From: UBA5314 sp039679855
Lineage (GTDB): Bacteria; Bacillota; Syntrophomonadia; Syntrophomonadales; Syntrophomonadaceae
NCBI GenBank assembly: GCA_039679855.1
Contig: JBDKUE010000122.1
Span: 1 to 64,000 of the forward strand
DNA length: 64,000 nucleotides
Direction of reading: 5' to 3'
How positions within the stretch are numbered: the first letter of the stretch is position 1; each line of letters starts with the position of its first letter. The translations under genes were made by a program, and so were the position numbers. Under the pieces are notes generated by a model that had not been told where the DNA came from, did not search any database, and saw only the letters and a list, made by a program, of their open reading frames with translations. Below, piece by piece: positions 42,575 through 51,218 of the stretch.

Positions 42575-43771
42575 ATGCTGAATACGATTGAAGAAGCGAT
42601 CGCCGATGTCCGGGAAGGGAAGATGATCATCGTTGTGGACGACGAGGATCGGGAAAATGAGGGCGACATTATTATCGCCGCGGAAAAGGCCACTCCCGAA
42701 ATAGTAAATTTTATGGCCACTCACGCCCGGGGCTTGATCTGCATGCCCATGCTGGGCGAGCGCCTGGATGAACTGGAGATCCAGGCTATGGTGGCTGAGA
42801 ACACCGACAACCATGAAACTGCTTTTACGGTATCAGTCGATTACCGGACTACCACTACGGGGATTTCGGCTTTCGAGAGAGCCGAGACCATTAAATATCT
42901 GATATCCGATGGGGCCCTGCCTTCTGATTTCCGCAGGCCGGGGCATATATTCCCGTTGCGCTACCGGTCGGGCGGTGTTTTACGCCGTACCGGACACACC
43001 GAGGGTTCTATCGACCTGGCCCGGCTGGCCGGATTATACCCGGCAGCGGTGATCTGTGAAATCATGAATGCCGACGGAACCATGGCCCGGCTGCCCGAAC
43101 TCTATCATTTCGCGCAGCAGCATGACTTGAAGATCGTGTCCATAGCTGATCTCATTGAGTACCGGAGGCGCAAAGAAAAACTGGTTACCAGGGTATCGGA
43201 CGCCCAACTGCCGACCAAATACGGCGATTTTACAGCAGTGGCCTATGAATCCATGCTAGACGGCAAGGGCCACCTGGCCCTGGTGAAAGGTAAGTGGGAG
43301 CCTGATGAACCGCTCCTGGTCCGGGTGCATTCAGAATGCCTGACCGGGGATGTATTTGGCTCCCGGCGCTGCGACTGTGGAGACCAGCTGGCAGCTGCTT
43401 TGACTATGATCGAGCAGGAAGGCAAGGGGATCCTCCTGTACATGCGCCAGGAGGGAAGGGGTATAGGGCTGACCAATAAGATCCGCGCCTATCACCTGCA
43501 AGACAACGGGCGGGACACGGTGGAAGCCAACCTGGAACTCGGGTTCCCGGTCGATCTACGCGATTATGGAATTGGTGCGCAAATCCTGGTTGACCTGGGT
43601 GTCCGCAAGATGAGGCTTATGACCAACAATCCCAAGAAGATTAGAGGCCTGGAGGGATACGGCCTGGAAGTGGTTGAACGGGTTCCCATCGAGATGGAAT
43701 ATCAAAAGGAAAACCTGCGCTACCTGCAGACCAAAAAGGAAAAAATGGGGCATATGCTGGTAAACCTATAA
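42575..43771 (+). CDS. ribBA: Bifunctional DHBP synthase/GTP cyclohydrolase II RibBA
   Basis: 398 residues. DHBP synthase half (~1-200: VVDDEDRENEGDIIIAAE, GLICMPM, RPGHIFPLRYRSGGVLRRTGHTE split by one turn) makes the 4-carbon unit from ribulose-5-P. GTP cyclohydrolase II half (~205-398) has zinc cysteines in ECLTGDVFGSRRCDCGDQL and RQEGRGIGL. ATG 42575 follows TAAGGAGG. Confidence 0.97.
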   Translation: MLNTIEEAIADVREGKMIIVVDDEDRENEGDIIIAAEKATPEIVNFMATHARGLICMPMLGERLDELEIQAMVAENTDNHETAFTVSVDYRTTTTGISAFERAETIKYLISDGALPSDFRRPGHIFPLRYRSGGVLRRTGHTEGSIDLARLAGLYPAAVICEIMNADGTMARLPELYHFAQQHDLKIVSIADLIEYRRRKEKLVTRVSDAQLPTKYGDFTAVAYESMLDGKGHLALVKGKWEPDEPLLVRVHSECLTGDVFGSRRCDCGDQLAAALTMIEQEGKGILLYMRQEGRGIGLTNKIRAYHLQDNGRDTVEANLELGFPVDLRDYGIGAQILVDLGVRKMRLMTNNPKKIRGLEGYGLEVVERVPIEMEYQKENLRYLQTKKEKMGHMLVNL

Positions 43772-43803
43772 TAGCATCATAATTATCGAGGAGGCAGACA
43801 TTA

Positions 43804-44268
43804 ATGGTAGGAAAGAGTTATGAAGGAAAACTTATCGGGGATGGGCAAAAAATCGCCATAGTGGTGTCCAGATTCAACGAGTTTATCACCAACAAATTGC
43901 TGTCCGGCTGCGTTGACGCCCTGACCCGTCACGGGGTAAATCCCTCTGATATAGAAGTTGCCTGGGTGCCGGGTGCTTTTGAAATGCCTCTGGCAGCGGC
44001 TCGAATGACCAAAAAGGGCTACGATGCGGTTGTGTGTCTGGGGGCCGTAATTCGCGGGGCTACACCGCACTTTGAGTACGTGTCAGCCGAGGTCACCAAG
44101 GGCATTGCCCATGTAGGGCTGGATTCAGGAGTTCCAGTGGTATACGGAGTGGTCACCGCCGACACTATAGAACAGGCTATTGAAAGGGCTGGAACCAAGG
44201 CCGGCAACAAAGGCGTTGATGCCGCGGTAACGGCTATTGAAATGGTAAACCTGTTCAAAGAACTCTAA
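43804..44268 (+). CDS. ribH: 6,7-dimethyl-8-ribityllumazine synthase
   Basis: 154 residues. Motifs VVSRFNEFITNKLL (~19-32), VPGAFEMPLAA (~54-64), CLGAVIRGATPHFEYV (~78-93) and GVVTADTIEQA. Forms the icosahedral or pentameric lumazine synthase. ATG 43804 follows CGAGGAGG. The next ORF overlaps its stop codon. Confidence 0.98.
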   Translation: MVGKSYEGKLIGDGQKIAIVVSRFNEFITNKLLSGCVDALTRHGVNPSDIEVAWVPGAFEMPLAAARMTKKGYDAVVCLGAVIRGATPHFEYVSAEVTKGIAHVGLDSGVPVVYGVVTADTIEQAIERAGTKAGNKGVDAAVTAIEMVNLFKEL

Positions 44269-44564
44269 TGACAGGGAAAACGATTGACAGTGATAAGGAA
44301 ACTGTTCTGCGTGGCCTGCGCAGCATACCTGGAATAGGCAAGAGCATAGCCGGTGATCTCTGGGATCTGGGCATCCGGGATCCCGGCCAGCTGGCCGGGC
44401 GCAGCCCGCAGGAGCTCTATGATGAATTGTGCTGCCAGCGGGGCGTTAGGCTGGACCGCTGCCTATTATACGTTTTTCGCTGTGCGGTTTATTACGCCTC
44501 AACTGAACTGCCGGAACCCGAGCTTCTTAAATGGTGGAACTGGAAGGATAGACCTTCACTATAG
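44268..44564 (+). CDS. Helix-hairpin-helix protein, Cdd1/pathogenicity-locus family
   Basis: 98 residues. Contains a helix-hairpin-helix (LRSIPGIGKSIAGDLWDLGI) followed by SPQELYDELCCQRGVRLDRCLLYVFRCAVYYA, the pattern of the small Cdd1 family; its function is not known. The start ATG overlaps the last base of the ribH stop (TAATG), so it is coupled to the riboflavin operon. A role in flavin metabolism is not implied by the fold, which usually binds nucleic acid. Confidence 0.88.
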   Translation: MTGKTIDSDKETVLRGLRSIPGIGKSIAGDLWDLGIRDPGQLAGRSPQELYDELCCQRGVRLDRCLLYVFRCAVYYASTELPEPELLKWWNWKDRPSL

Positions 44565-44580
44565 AATTTAATTCTGAAAG

Positions 44581-45111
44581 CTATTTGACCACCTGGTGCT
44601 GAACGACAATCTTGCTTACTACTTGATTGTCAATTTTAAAAATTATCTTATCGATCTGACCGTAGCTCATGTCAACCAGACCGGCTCCGGCCATAGTGGT
44701 TGAGGAGTAGTTTTCTCCATAGACGGCGATAACCTTATCCAGTCTGTCTCCAACATTGATGCCCCGGGCGGTGGCCAGGCTCTTTGCTTCAATCTGAACA
44801 ACGGTCAGTATGTTTTCCTTTTTGGAAAACTCAAAAAAGAAAGGCTGCCCGGTCGGCCGGTAAATCGTGCTCATACCCAGTGTATTTCCCTGGGGAAACA
44901 GGGCAGTCACTTCCTGGAAGGTGCTGCGTCCTGGAATTATGGCGCCCCCACTGGTCTGAACCACAAAGTCCTCGGGGGGCAGGACTATTGCTTGACTGGA
45001 TTGTTTGACATATTCGGGCATGTCATGCATTGAACTCCAGAGCCCTATGACCAGTAATGTTATGAAAATCAGAATGATAATACGGTATTCCTTCTTATGC
45101 TCAGCTTTCAA
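44581..45111 (-). CDS. Membrane-anchored hypothetical protein
   Basis: 176 residues, not recognised. One N-terminal membrane helix (IIILIFITLLVIGLWSS, ~11-27) and an outside domain in which FVVQTSGGAIIPGRSTFQEV and GDRLDKVIAVYGENYSS resemble SmpA/OmlA-like or copper-amine-oxidase-like beta modules; I would not name it. Upstream AAGGAGGAAG-like sequence gives a good ribosome-binding site. Converges with the riboflavin operon and is divergent from the radical SAM gene. Confidence 0.8.
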   Translation of the reverse strand: MKAEHKKEYRIIILIFITLLVIGLWSSMHDMPEYVKQSSQAIVLPPEDFVVQTSGGAIIPGRSTFQEVTALFPQGNTLGMSTIYRPTGQPFFFEFSKKENILTVVQIEAKSLATARGINVGDRLDKVIAVYGENYSSTTMAGAGLVDMSYGQIDKIIFKIDNQVVSKIVVQHQVVK

Positions 45112-45265
45112 ACGACTTCCTCCTCAAGAAGAACTTTTCCCACCAGAGTTTGTCTTACTGTTCAATAACCATAGTAGCTTATTTATACTGCTTACGGTAT
45201 GGTAAAACTTGCGCTGCCGACGTAATTTTGAAAGAATTATATCATATCTTCAGGGGGGTAAAGCA

Positions 45266-46219
45266 GTGGAAGGCGAAGAAACAACTATCCAATTGTGGGG
45301 GGACAAGCGTTATCAGAGCTTGAATTACTTTTTGCGCCAGAAATTCGGGCATAAAGTGTTCAAGGTATCCCTGGATGCGGGTTTTAGCTGTCCCAACCGC
45401 GATGGAACCATCTCTACCACAGGCTGCCTTTTTTGCAGTGCCAGGGGGTCCGGCGATTTCGCCGGACGTCGGGGAAGCAGCCTTGAGGAGCAGTTTCATG
45501 AAGTAAAGGCCTTTATGCACAAAAAGTGGCCAAGGGCCGGGTATATTGCTTATTTTCAGGCGTTTACCAACACCTATGCTCCACCGGCCAGGCTGCGCAA
45601 GCTCTATCGTCAGGCAACGAATTGGGAGGGGGTTGTAGGCCTGGCCATTGCCACCCGGCCGGATTGCCTTTCCGAAGAGGTACTGGACGTTTTACAAGAA
45701 GTGGGGGAGAAACACTATCTCTGGGTGGAGCTGGGCCTGCAGAGTATTCACCGCAAGAGTGCCGAGCGGTTTAACCTGGGTTATAGCTTTGATAACTTTC
45801 TTGATGCGCTGACTCGCTTGAAGGCCCGGGGCATAGAGAGCTGTGTGCATTTAATTTTGGGCCTGCCCGGGGAAAGCCGGGATGATATGATGGCCAGTGC
45901 TCTTAAGGCAGCCGGGCTGCCCCTGAATGGGCTCAAGCTGCACCTCTTGCACGTTATGCAGGGCACTGGGCTGGGCCGTCTTTACCAGCAAGAGCCTTTT
46001 GATACCTTAAGCAGGGATGAATATGTAGAACTGGTGGTAGACATCCTGGAGATACTGCCGCCCAATATGGTAATCCATCGCTTGACCGGGGACAGTCCCC
46101 GTCAAACTTTACTTGAACCGCAGTGGAGCCTAAACAAATGGGAAGTCCTGAACCAAATCGATCGCCGCCTGGCAGAGAGAAACACTTGGCAAGGGAAATT
46201 ATGGACAAGCCCAAAGTAG
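45266..46219 (+). CDS. Radical SAM protein, TIGR01212/YhcC family
   Basis: 317 residues. Radical SAM Cys motif SCPNRDGTISTTGCLFC, then SARGSGDF, YFQAFTNTYAP, GLAIATRPDCL, WVELGLQSIH and HLILGLPGESRDDM. RLTGDSPRQTLLEP at the C-terminus is typical of the family. The function is unproven. GTG 45266 follows AGGGGGG; the earlier TTG 45209 adds a poor N-terminus. The palindrome near 46085-46107 is coding for the conserved TGDSP segment and is not counted as a regulatory site. Confidence 0.92.
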   Translation: MEGEETTIQLWGDKRYQSLNYFLRQKFGHKVFKVSLDAGFSCPNRDGTISTTGCLFCSARGSGDFAGRRGSSLEEQFHEVKAFMHKKWPRAGYIAYFQAFTNTYAPPARLRKLYRQATNWEGVVGLAIATRPDCLSEEVLDVLQEVGEKHYLWVELGLQSIHRKSAERFNLGYSFDNFLDALTRLKARGIESCVHLILGLPGESRDDMMASALKAAGLPLNGLKLHLLHVMQGTGLGRLYQQEPFDTLSRDEYVELVVDILEILPPNMVIHRLTGDSPRQTLLEPQWSLNKWEVLNQIDRRLAERNTWQGKLWTSPK

Positions 46220-46224
46220 AGCTT

Positions 46225-47736
46225 CTATTTAACCGCTCTCTCCAATTCCTGTAAATAGCTCCATACTCCTTTATACCAGTTGGGGTCGCTGGCGTATTTC
46301 CGATTGATCCAGGCCAGGGGATCGGCATTGGCCGGGCGGCCTTTGCTCAGGGAAATGATAGTATTGGCCGCAATATTGGCCGAGTCGTTTATCGAGGTGT
46401 TGTATTCAATCCAGCTTCCAAAGACATTAAAGGGATTGTTGGCAATGCGCGCGGCATCGCCGTCGTCCCTGGGAACCAGAGACTGCTCCTGTCCGGTTAT
46501 AGCAAACAGCAGCAGAGGATTGAGATTGTGCTGATGGCTGACCGATATGATAGTGGAGAAATATGGTTCATTGCCGAGCAGTGAATTTTTGGCTTTGAGA
46601 TAAGCCTTGAGTTTCTTTTGATCAACGCTATGGTAGGCCAGTGATTTAGCCGTATTATTGCTAACTGCAACGCTTTTGGGCCGGGAAGGTTGATTCGGGA
46701 CGCTTTTGGAAGGCGCTGTCGGTGAAGCGGCTTTGCTGGCCGAAGTAGATTTAGCGGTGCTCGGCTGTCCGGAAGATTCGCCCGGCCTGGCGGTATTAAG
46801 AGTGGCTGGCTTAATGGGCGTTTTTTCAGGAGCCCTGGTGGTAAGCTCATTCCATACCGGAGCGGTTGCGGTTCGGCTCTGTTCGTAAGGTATAACCGGG
46901 CTGGCTTTGGCACTTTGGACCTGAGTAATAGATGCTATTGACGGATGGGCTTCGGCACTGCTGCTTAAGCTGGCCATGCTCAAACCTGCGGCCAGGCACA
47001 AAACCGACGCTGTGGCAGCGGGCAAAACAAAACGCTGCAGACCTTTTTTTAGAAGGCTTAAGGTACATGCCCAGGCCTTTTCCAGGTATTGCTTTAAAGG
47101 AGGCCATTCTATATGGGCCGCCTTTTGGGGCAGTTGTTTCAGGTAGTCAAGCAGGAAGAACTCCCCAAAGGGCGCCGGAATTCTCAAACTGGACAAGTTG
47201 GAAAGTGTTCTTCTCACATCCACGTTATCCTGTAAGCTGGTCAGCACCGCCGAAGGGCTGTACCACAGCGGCGCTGACGATGGTTGGGCGGTTTTAGCCC
47301 GGTAGGCCGGCAGGAAGGCTTTAGCAAGGTTGCTAAAGGCCCGTTGACGAAGTTGCAGGACCATTTGCTGCAGAGCCGCAATGGATACTACTTGGCCCAA
47401 ACGGGTCTTTATCCAGGAGGATAATGCAAATAGAGAATCTTTGGCAAAACCGGCCAAACGCAAAGCCGTATAAAAGATGTCATCGCCCCTGACCTGAAAG
47501 ACGCTTCTGCTTACGGCTAAATCGAGTACAGCCGTACGGAGGGAGCTTTTGAACAAGCCGGAGAAGACCTGAAGTTCTTTATCAATAACGCGATGGATGG
47601 CGTTGGCCAGGATTTGGGCCCGACTGGCTGCACTTTGGAGGGGATATTTTTCCGCTATATAGTTCCTAAAACGAACTATATCATCGGAGCTGAGAATGTG
47701 GAGGGATTCCAGATCGGCGGCCATAATACCCAGCAT
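46225..47736 (-). CDS. Membrane protein with C-terminal glucosaminidase/lysozyme-like domain
   Basis: 503 residues. N-terminal ~220 residues are a soluble, helical, unrecognised region. A membrane helix or internal signal (~242-265, VLPAATASVLCLAAGLSMASL) is followed by a Thr/Pro/Ser-rich linker (~285-360). The C-terminal ~130 residues resemble the glucosaminidase fold (LNPLLLFAITGQEQSLVPRD, ARIANNPFNVFGSWIEYNT, NRKYASDPNWYKGVWSYLQEL), with Glu in ITGQEQ as possible catalytic residue. I infer a peptidoglycan hydrolase with a cytosolic N-terminal half. Adjacent to and convergent with the radical SAM gene. Confidence 0.75.
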   Translation of the reverse strand: MLGIMAADLESLHILSSDDIVRFRNYIAEKYPLQSAASRAQILANAIHRVIDKELQVFSGLFKSSLRTAVLDLAVSRSVFQVRGDDIFYTALRLAGFAKDSLFALSSWIKTRLGQVVSIAALQQMVLQLRQRAFSNLAKAFLPAYRAKTAQPSSAPLWYSPSAVLTSLQDNVDVRRTLSNLSSLRIPAPFGEFFLLDYLKQLPQKAAHIEWPPLKQYLEKAWACTLSLLKKGLQRFVLPAATASVLCLAAGLSMASLSSSAEAHPSIASITQVQSAKASPVIPYEQSRTATAPVWNELTTRAPEKTPIKPATLNTARPGESSGQPSTAKSTSASKAASPTAPSKSVPNQPSRPKSVAVSNNTAKSLAYHSVDQKKLKAYLKAKNSLLGNEPYFSTIISVSHQHNLNPLLLFAITGQEQSLVPRDDGDAARIANNPFNVFGSWIEYNTSINDSANIAANTIISLSKGRPANADPLAWINRKYASDPNWYKGVWSYLQELERAVK

Positions 47737-47945
47737 TAATTCTACCTCATCCTTTCAGATCCACTAATAATAATATCGCATAAAATCCCTTCGCATTAAA
47801 CTCTTTTCGGCAAAAAAATTGGGTTTTAAGCATTTTATTACCGTTTGCTCCTGCAACCAACCTGGTTTACCGGAAGTAAATACAATACCTCATGCAAATA
47901 ACGGGAAGCTGTTATTTACAGAGATGATTTTAATGGCTGATTATC

Positions 47946-47975
47946 TTGACAACCCGGAGTGGCTTATACTATAAT
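47946..47975 (+). promoter_or_regulatory. Promoter of tRNA-Leu
   Basis: TTGACA (47946-47951) and TATAAT (47970-47975), 18 bp apart, 24 bp before the mature tRNA 5' end. Confidence 0.85.
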
Positions 47976-47999
47976 TTCAATTGCTGATGCAACCGGCGT

Positions 48000-48086
48000 G
48001 CGGTAGTGGCGGAATCGGCAGACGCGCATGGTTCAGGTCCATGTCTGTGCAAGCAGGTGAAGGTTCAAGTCCTTTCTACCGCACCA
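48000..48086 (+). tRNA. tRNA-Leu (anticodon CAG)
   Basis: Acceptor stem GCGGTAG (48000-48006) pairs with CTACCGC; A73 and the encoded CCA end at 48086. Anticodon stem CATGG/CCATG holds loop TTCAGGT, so the anticodon is CAG and reads CUG. The long variable arm (class II) fits Leu. T arm has GGTTCAAGTCC. Single tRNA with its own promoter and terminator. Confidence 0.96.
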
Positions 48087-48095
48087 TCTGCAAAC

Positions 48096-48120
48096 AAGAG
48101 GGAGGAAATCCTCCCTTAAT
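48096..48120 (+). terminator. Terminator after tRNA-Leu
   Basis: AAGAGGGAGG-aaat-CCTCCCTT followed by AATTTATTTT, 10 bp behind the CCA end. Confidence 0.8.
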
Positions 48121-48253
48121 TTATTTTCTGGCTGCATTTTCGCTCCTTAATCAGCCCGGATGGTCTGGCTGAGAAGCTAGAAGAAGCAATAAAGATTTAT
48201 GATAGGAAGGACAATAGCGTAATAAAATGCACCAGTTCGGTTTTGAAAAAGCA

Positions 48254-49132
48254 TTACCGGGCGGTCATTACCGAATATGCCAGGCCGTCAGTTGAAACTA
48301 CAATGCTGCCGTTTACATCCGTCCGATAAATCTGGAGCCCGGTTTGTTGCAGCCTTTTCAGTGTATCGGGAGACGGGTGGCCGTAGGTATTGGTTTTGCC
48401 AACACTTATTACAGCAATCTTGGGGTTGACCCGTTCCAAGAAGGGCTGACTGCTCGACGAAGAGCCGCCATGATGCCCCACCTTCAGTATATCCGCGTTA
48501 ATATCGCCGGAAAGGAGCCCTTCAGCACCCTTTTCAGCGTCCCCGGCCAGAAGAAATTCGATAGCACCACAATCCAGACGAATGACCACCGAGTAATCGT
48601 TGACTTCCTTCCAGGTGTCCTCGCCGGTAAGCACCTGCAGGCTGGTACCGCCCCAGGTGAATGATTGATAGGCGTCGTGTTCCCACGGACAGCCTTCCAG
48701 CCGGGCTTGATTGGCATAATTTTTATAGGTTTTACTGGAGCTTACTTTACCGCTGTCAATGATCTCTTTTACCGTAAAGGCCTTGAGAATCTCGGGAATG
48801 CCACCAATATGGTCTTCATGAGGATGGGTGGCGATGAGTAAATCCAGATCATCAACACCCTGTTCTTGGAGATATTTAACTACCCCTTGGCCGTCCTGAA
48901 CATTGCCTGCGTCGACTAGAATGTCCACATGCTCGGGGAGCTGCAGGTAGATGCTGTCAGCCTGGCCTACGTCTATAAAGTGCACCTTGACCTCCTGGGA
49001 GGATGCCACCGTATTAAGAGCGGGCGTGGTCGGGGCAGGTGGTGGGTTGATCTTTTTTCCGTTGAGCGCCCAGACGGATACCGTCAGGCAGCATACGGCA
49101 ATCACTGCTATAAGCCATCGTTTGGCTTTCAT
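48254..49132 (-). CDS. Secreted or membrane-bound MBL-fold hydrolase, ComEC/Rec2 C-domain type
   Basis: 292 residues. N-terminal signal or anchor (WLIAVIAVCCLTVSVWAL, ~5-22). The metallo-beta-lactamase fold has VHFIDVGQADSIYLQLP (~50-66) and THPHEDHIGGIPE (HxHxDH, ~100-112), VVIRLDCGAIEFLLAGDAE (~182-200) and LKVGHHGGSSSSSQ (~219-232). Same type as the hydrolase part of ComEC, but standalone; such proteins are candidates for extracellular nucleases or phosphodiesterases. Single gene on the minus strand. Confidence 0.9.
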   Translation of the reverse strand: MKAKRWLIAVIAVCCLTVSVWALNGKKINPPPAPTTPALNTVASSQEVKVHFIDVGQADSIYLQLPEHVDILVDAGNVQDGQGVVKYLQEQGVDDLDLLIATHPHEDHIGGIPEILKAFTVKEIIDSGKVSSSKTYKNYANQARLEGCPWEHDAYQSFTWGGTSLQVLTGEDTWKEVNDYSVVIRLDCGAIEFLLAGDAEKGAEGLLSGDINADILKVGHHGGSSSSSQPFLERVNPKIAVISVGKTNTYGHPSPDTLKRLQQTGLQIYRTDVNGSIVVSTDGLAYSVMTAR

Positions 49133-49406
49133 TCAAAACTCCCCTTCCTGACAACCGGTTTGGATTTAAGACCTCGAAACATAGGGGCCGGTTTTTAACA
49201 ACATCTATTGCGACTACCTATCTTTAGAGAATTCTTTTCCGTAAAAGCCAATTCCTCCTGCCAGGCACCCGGGTTGAATAAAAGGGGAAAGGAGTAGCAA
49301 TTGGTAATTGTGGTACAATAAGGGCAGCGAAAGGCGGTGTTATATTATACGGTAGGCAGCTAGTGCGGAAACATAGGGTTTTTAAGTTAAGGAGGCGGTT
49401 TTTAAT

Positions 49407-49835
49407 ATGAAGGACTTCTTTAACAGGTATAAAAGACTGGCATTCATCGGTTTATCCGGCAATCCCAAGTCATTCAGCCGGGGAGTATTTAAATTCTTGA
49501 GGGAACAAGGATATGAGATATATCCGGTAAATCCGGCACTTGAACAGGTTGAGAGTCAGAAATGCTATAACAGTATAGAGTCTCTGCCTGCTTCCGAAGC
49601 GGTGCTCTTTTTCACCAACCCCCGTGTTACATTGGAACTTTTGCCGGTCTGCAAGGCCCAAGGGTTAGAGCATGTTTGGTTCCAGCAAGGAGCGGCCAAT
49701 GAAGAGGTTTTAAACCTGGCCCGGCAGCTCGACCTCGATTACGAAAACTCCTGCGTATACCTGCATCATACCAAAGCCGGTTTTCCACATAGTTTTCACC
49801 GCTTTATAAACCGTACTTTTAAAATTGAACAATAG
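49407..49835 (+). CDS. CoA-binding domain protein
   Basis: 142 residues of the CoA_binding_2 (YccU-like) type. Rossmann motif FIGLSGNPKSFSRGVFKFL (~15-33), YPVNPALEQ, NSIESLP and the final VWFQQGAANEEVLNLA. Probably binds CoA or a related nucleotide; the function is unknown. ATG 49407 follows TTAAGGAGG. Confidence 0.88.
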   Translation: MKDFFNRYKRLAFIGLSGNPKSFSRGVFKFLREQGYEIYPVNPALEQVESQKCYNSIESLPASEAVLFFTNPRVTLELLPVCKAQGLEHVWFQQGAANEEVLNLARQLDLDYENSCVYLHHTKAGFPHSFHRFINRTFKIEQ

Positions 49836-49878
49836 CAGCTTTGAAACACCGTTTCCATGGTGGGGATTAAAATGCAGT

Positions 49879-50121
49879 TTAAACGCCGCTGTCGTTGGTT
49901 TGCGCATGAACCCGGGTTTTTTCCCAAACGGCAAAAACGATAAAACCTGCTATCTTTTCACCCCTAACGTTCAAGATTACCATGACCGGTATAGATAAAG
50001 TGCTGGAATTCAAGGCAAAGAAACCCTTTACTTTTTCCTTAAGACCTGCCAAAATTATTTTCATCCCCGCAAAAACAAGAGACGGTGTTGCATGAGAACC
50101 CCGGTTAGTGTTTTTAAGCAT
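49879..50121 (-). CDS. Possible small hydrophobic protein
   Basis: 80 codons on the minus strand, in the otherwise empty 410-bp gap between 49835 and 50246. ATG 50121 has AAGGAG 4 nt upstream. Hydrophobic stretches (PSLVFAGMKIILAGL; IPVMVILNVRG; IAGFIVFAVWE). I recognise no family, and the region may be non-coding. No repeat element or strong hairpin is visible in the rest of the gap. Confidence 0.35.
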   Translation of the reverse strand: MLKNTNRGSHATPSLVFAGMKIILAGLKEKVKGFFALNSSTLSIPVMVILNVRGEKIAGFIVFAVWEKTRVHAQTNDSGV

Positions 50122-50245
50122 ATTGCTCCTTAAAAATGACATTATTCTTTAAAATATTGATATTTAAGGCATGAGAAACCTATCAGCGGTTAAAGTATAG
50201 TCTGGGGATATCGAAAGACTTGAAACGTGAAAGGATGGGATATGG

Positions 50246-50602
50246 TTGCCGTTTTTTGACGTGTATATAGCAGAATTGGATGATCCTCAATTTTCCTGGG
50301 AGCTCGGTGAGTGGTCACGCAACGTTCCGCGCCCCATCAGCCCGTTTTTTCCTCCGGCCAACGATAAGGAACCCTTAAGAAGTGTAATTGATTATATAAA
50401 GAAAGGGATTTTAAAGGGCAAACAGACTGACCAGAAAGCCTGGGTGGCCCGGGTTACGATCGATGAATTGAAACAGTTCTTGTACAATTTTTACGGCGAC
50501 TTCAACGAAAACAAATATCATAAAGAAATATGGTTTTTATATAATTTGATCGACAAACTCGACAGAAAAAGGGCTTATGCCCTGGTGGCGGACCAGGAAT
50601 GA
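50246..50602 (+). CDS. Hypothetical protein upstream of HD hydrolase
   Basis: 118 residues, not recognised. Soluble, mixed charged; ends with LYNLIDKLDRKRAYALVADQE. TTG 50246 stands about 9 nt after AAAGGATGGG and begins (M)PFFDVYIAELDD. It lies 15 bp before the HD-domain gene, so the two are probably one transcript. Confidence 0.72.
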   Translation: MPFFDVYIAELDDPQFSWELGEWSRNVPRPISPFFPPANDKEPLRSVIDYIKKGILKGKQTDQKAWVARVTIDELKQFLYNFYGDFNENKYHKEIWFLYNLIDKLDRKRAYALVADQE

Positions 50603-50617
50603 CGGGAGGCTCATCAA

Positions 50618-51169
50618 ATGTGGGATCAAGATAAATACCTCCAGGCTATGAACTATGCGGCCGTCATTCATGGAGAACAAAAAGTGCCGGGCCAGCCCTA
50701 CTCCTATGTAGTCCACCTGGCTGAAGTGGCCCAGGAGGCCATGGCCGCGCTCTGCAGCAGTGGCCAATCCAAACTGGATGCTGCTCTATTGATTCAATGC
50801 GCCCTTCTGCATGACAGCATTGAAGACGCGGGAATTGGCTACCAGGAGCTGAAGAGTCAATTTGGCGAAGAGGTAGCGGACGGGGTTCAGGCTTTGACCA
50901 AAAACAATGCCTTGCCCAAAGAAATGCGTATGAAAGACAGCCTGGACAGGATAACCAGGCAGCCCTGTGAAGTTTGGATGGTCAAATTATCGGATCGAAT
51001 AGTCAACCTGCAAAGACCGCCCGCTTTTTGGACCAGGGATAAAAAGATCAACTACCTGGAGGAAGCCGAATTGATACTGAAGGTACTGGGCGGGGCCAGC
51101 AGTTTTTTAGCCGATAGAATCCAGAGGCAGATAGGCTCTTATAAAAAATTCATTGAAGAATTGGATTAG
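50618..51169 (+). CDS. HD-domain hydrolase, SpoT/Mesh1-like
   Basis: 183 residues with the RelA/SpoT hydrolase (HD_4) pattern only: YVVHLAEVAQEAM (first His, ~28-40), ALLHDSIEDAGI (HD, ~60-71), FGEEVADGVQALTK (~84-97) and VKLSDRIVNLQRP (~126-138). No synthetase or TGS domain follows. By analogy with small alarmone hydrolases it may remove the 3'-pyrophosphate of (p)ppGpp or the phosphate of NADPH; this is inference. ATG 50618 follows ACGGGAGG. Confidence 0.88.
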   Translation: MWDQDKYLQAMNYAAVIHGEQKVPGQPYSYVVHLAEVAQEAMAALCSSGQSKLDAALLIQCALLHDSIEDAGIGYQELKSQFGEEVADGVQALTKNNALPKEMRMKDSLDRITRQPCEVWMVKLSDRIVNLQRPPAFWTRDKKINYLEEAELILKVLGGASSFLADRIQRQIGSYKKFIEELD

Positions 51170-51218
51170 AGCCGGATAGTTCTGCCTTTTCAAGAACATA
51201 TAGATTCTTCCTCATCCC

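Noticed and set aside
46085..46107. Palindrome TTGACCGGGGACAGTCCCCGTCAA-like inside the YhcC-type gene
   Set aside because: It encodes the conserved LTGDSPRQT segment of the family; coding constraint explains it.
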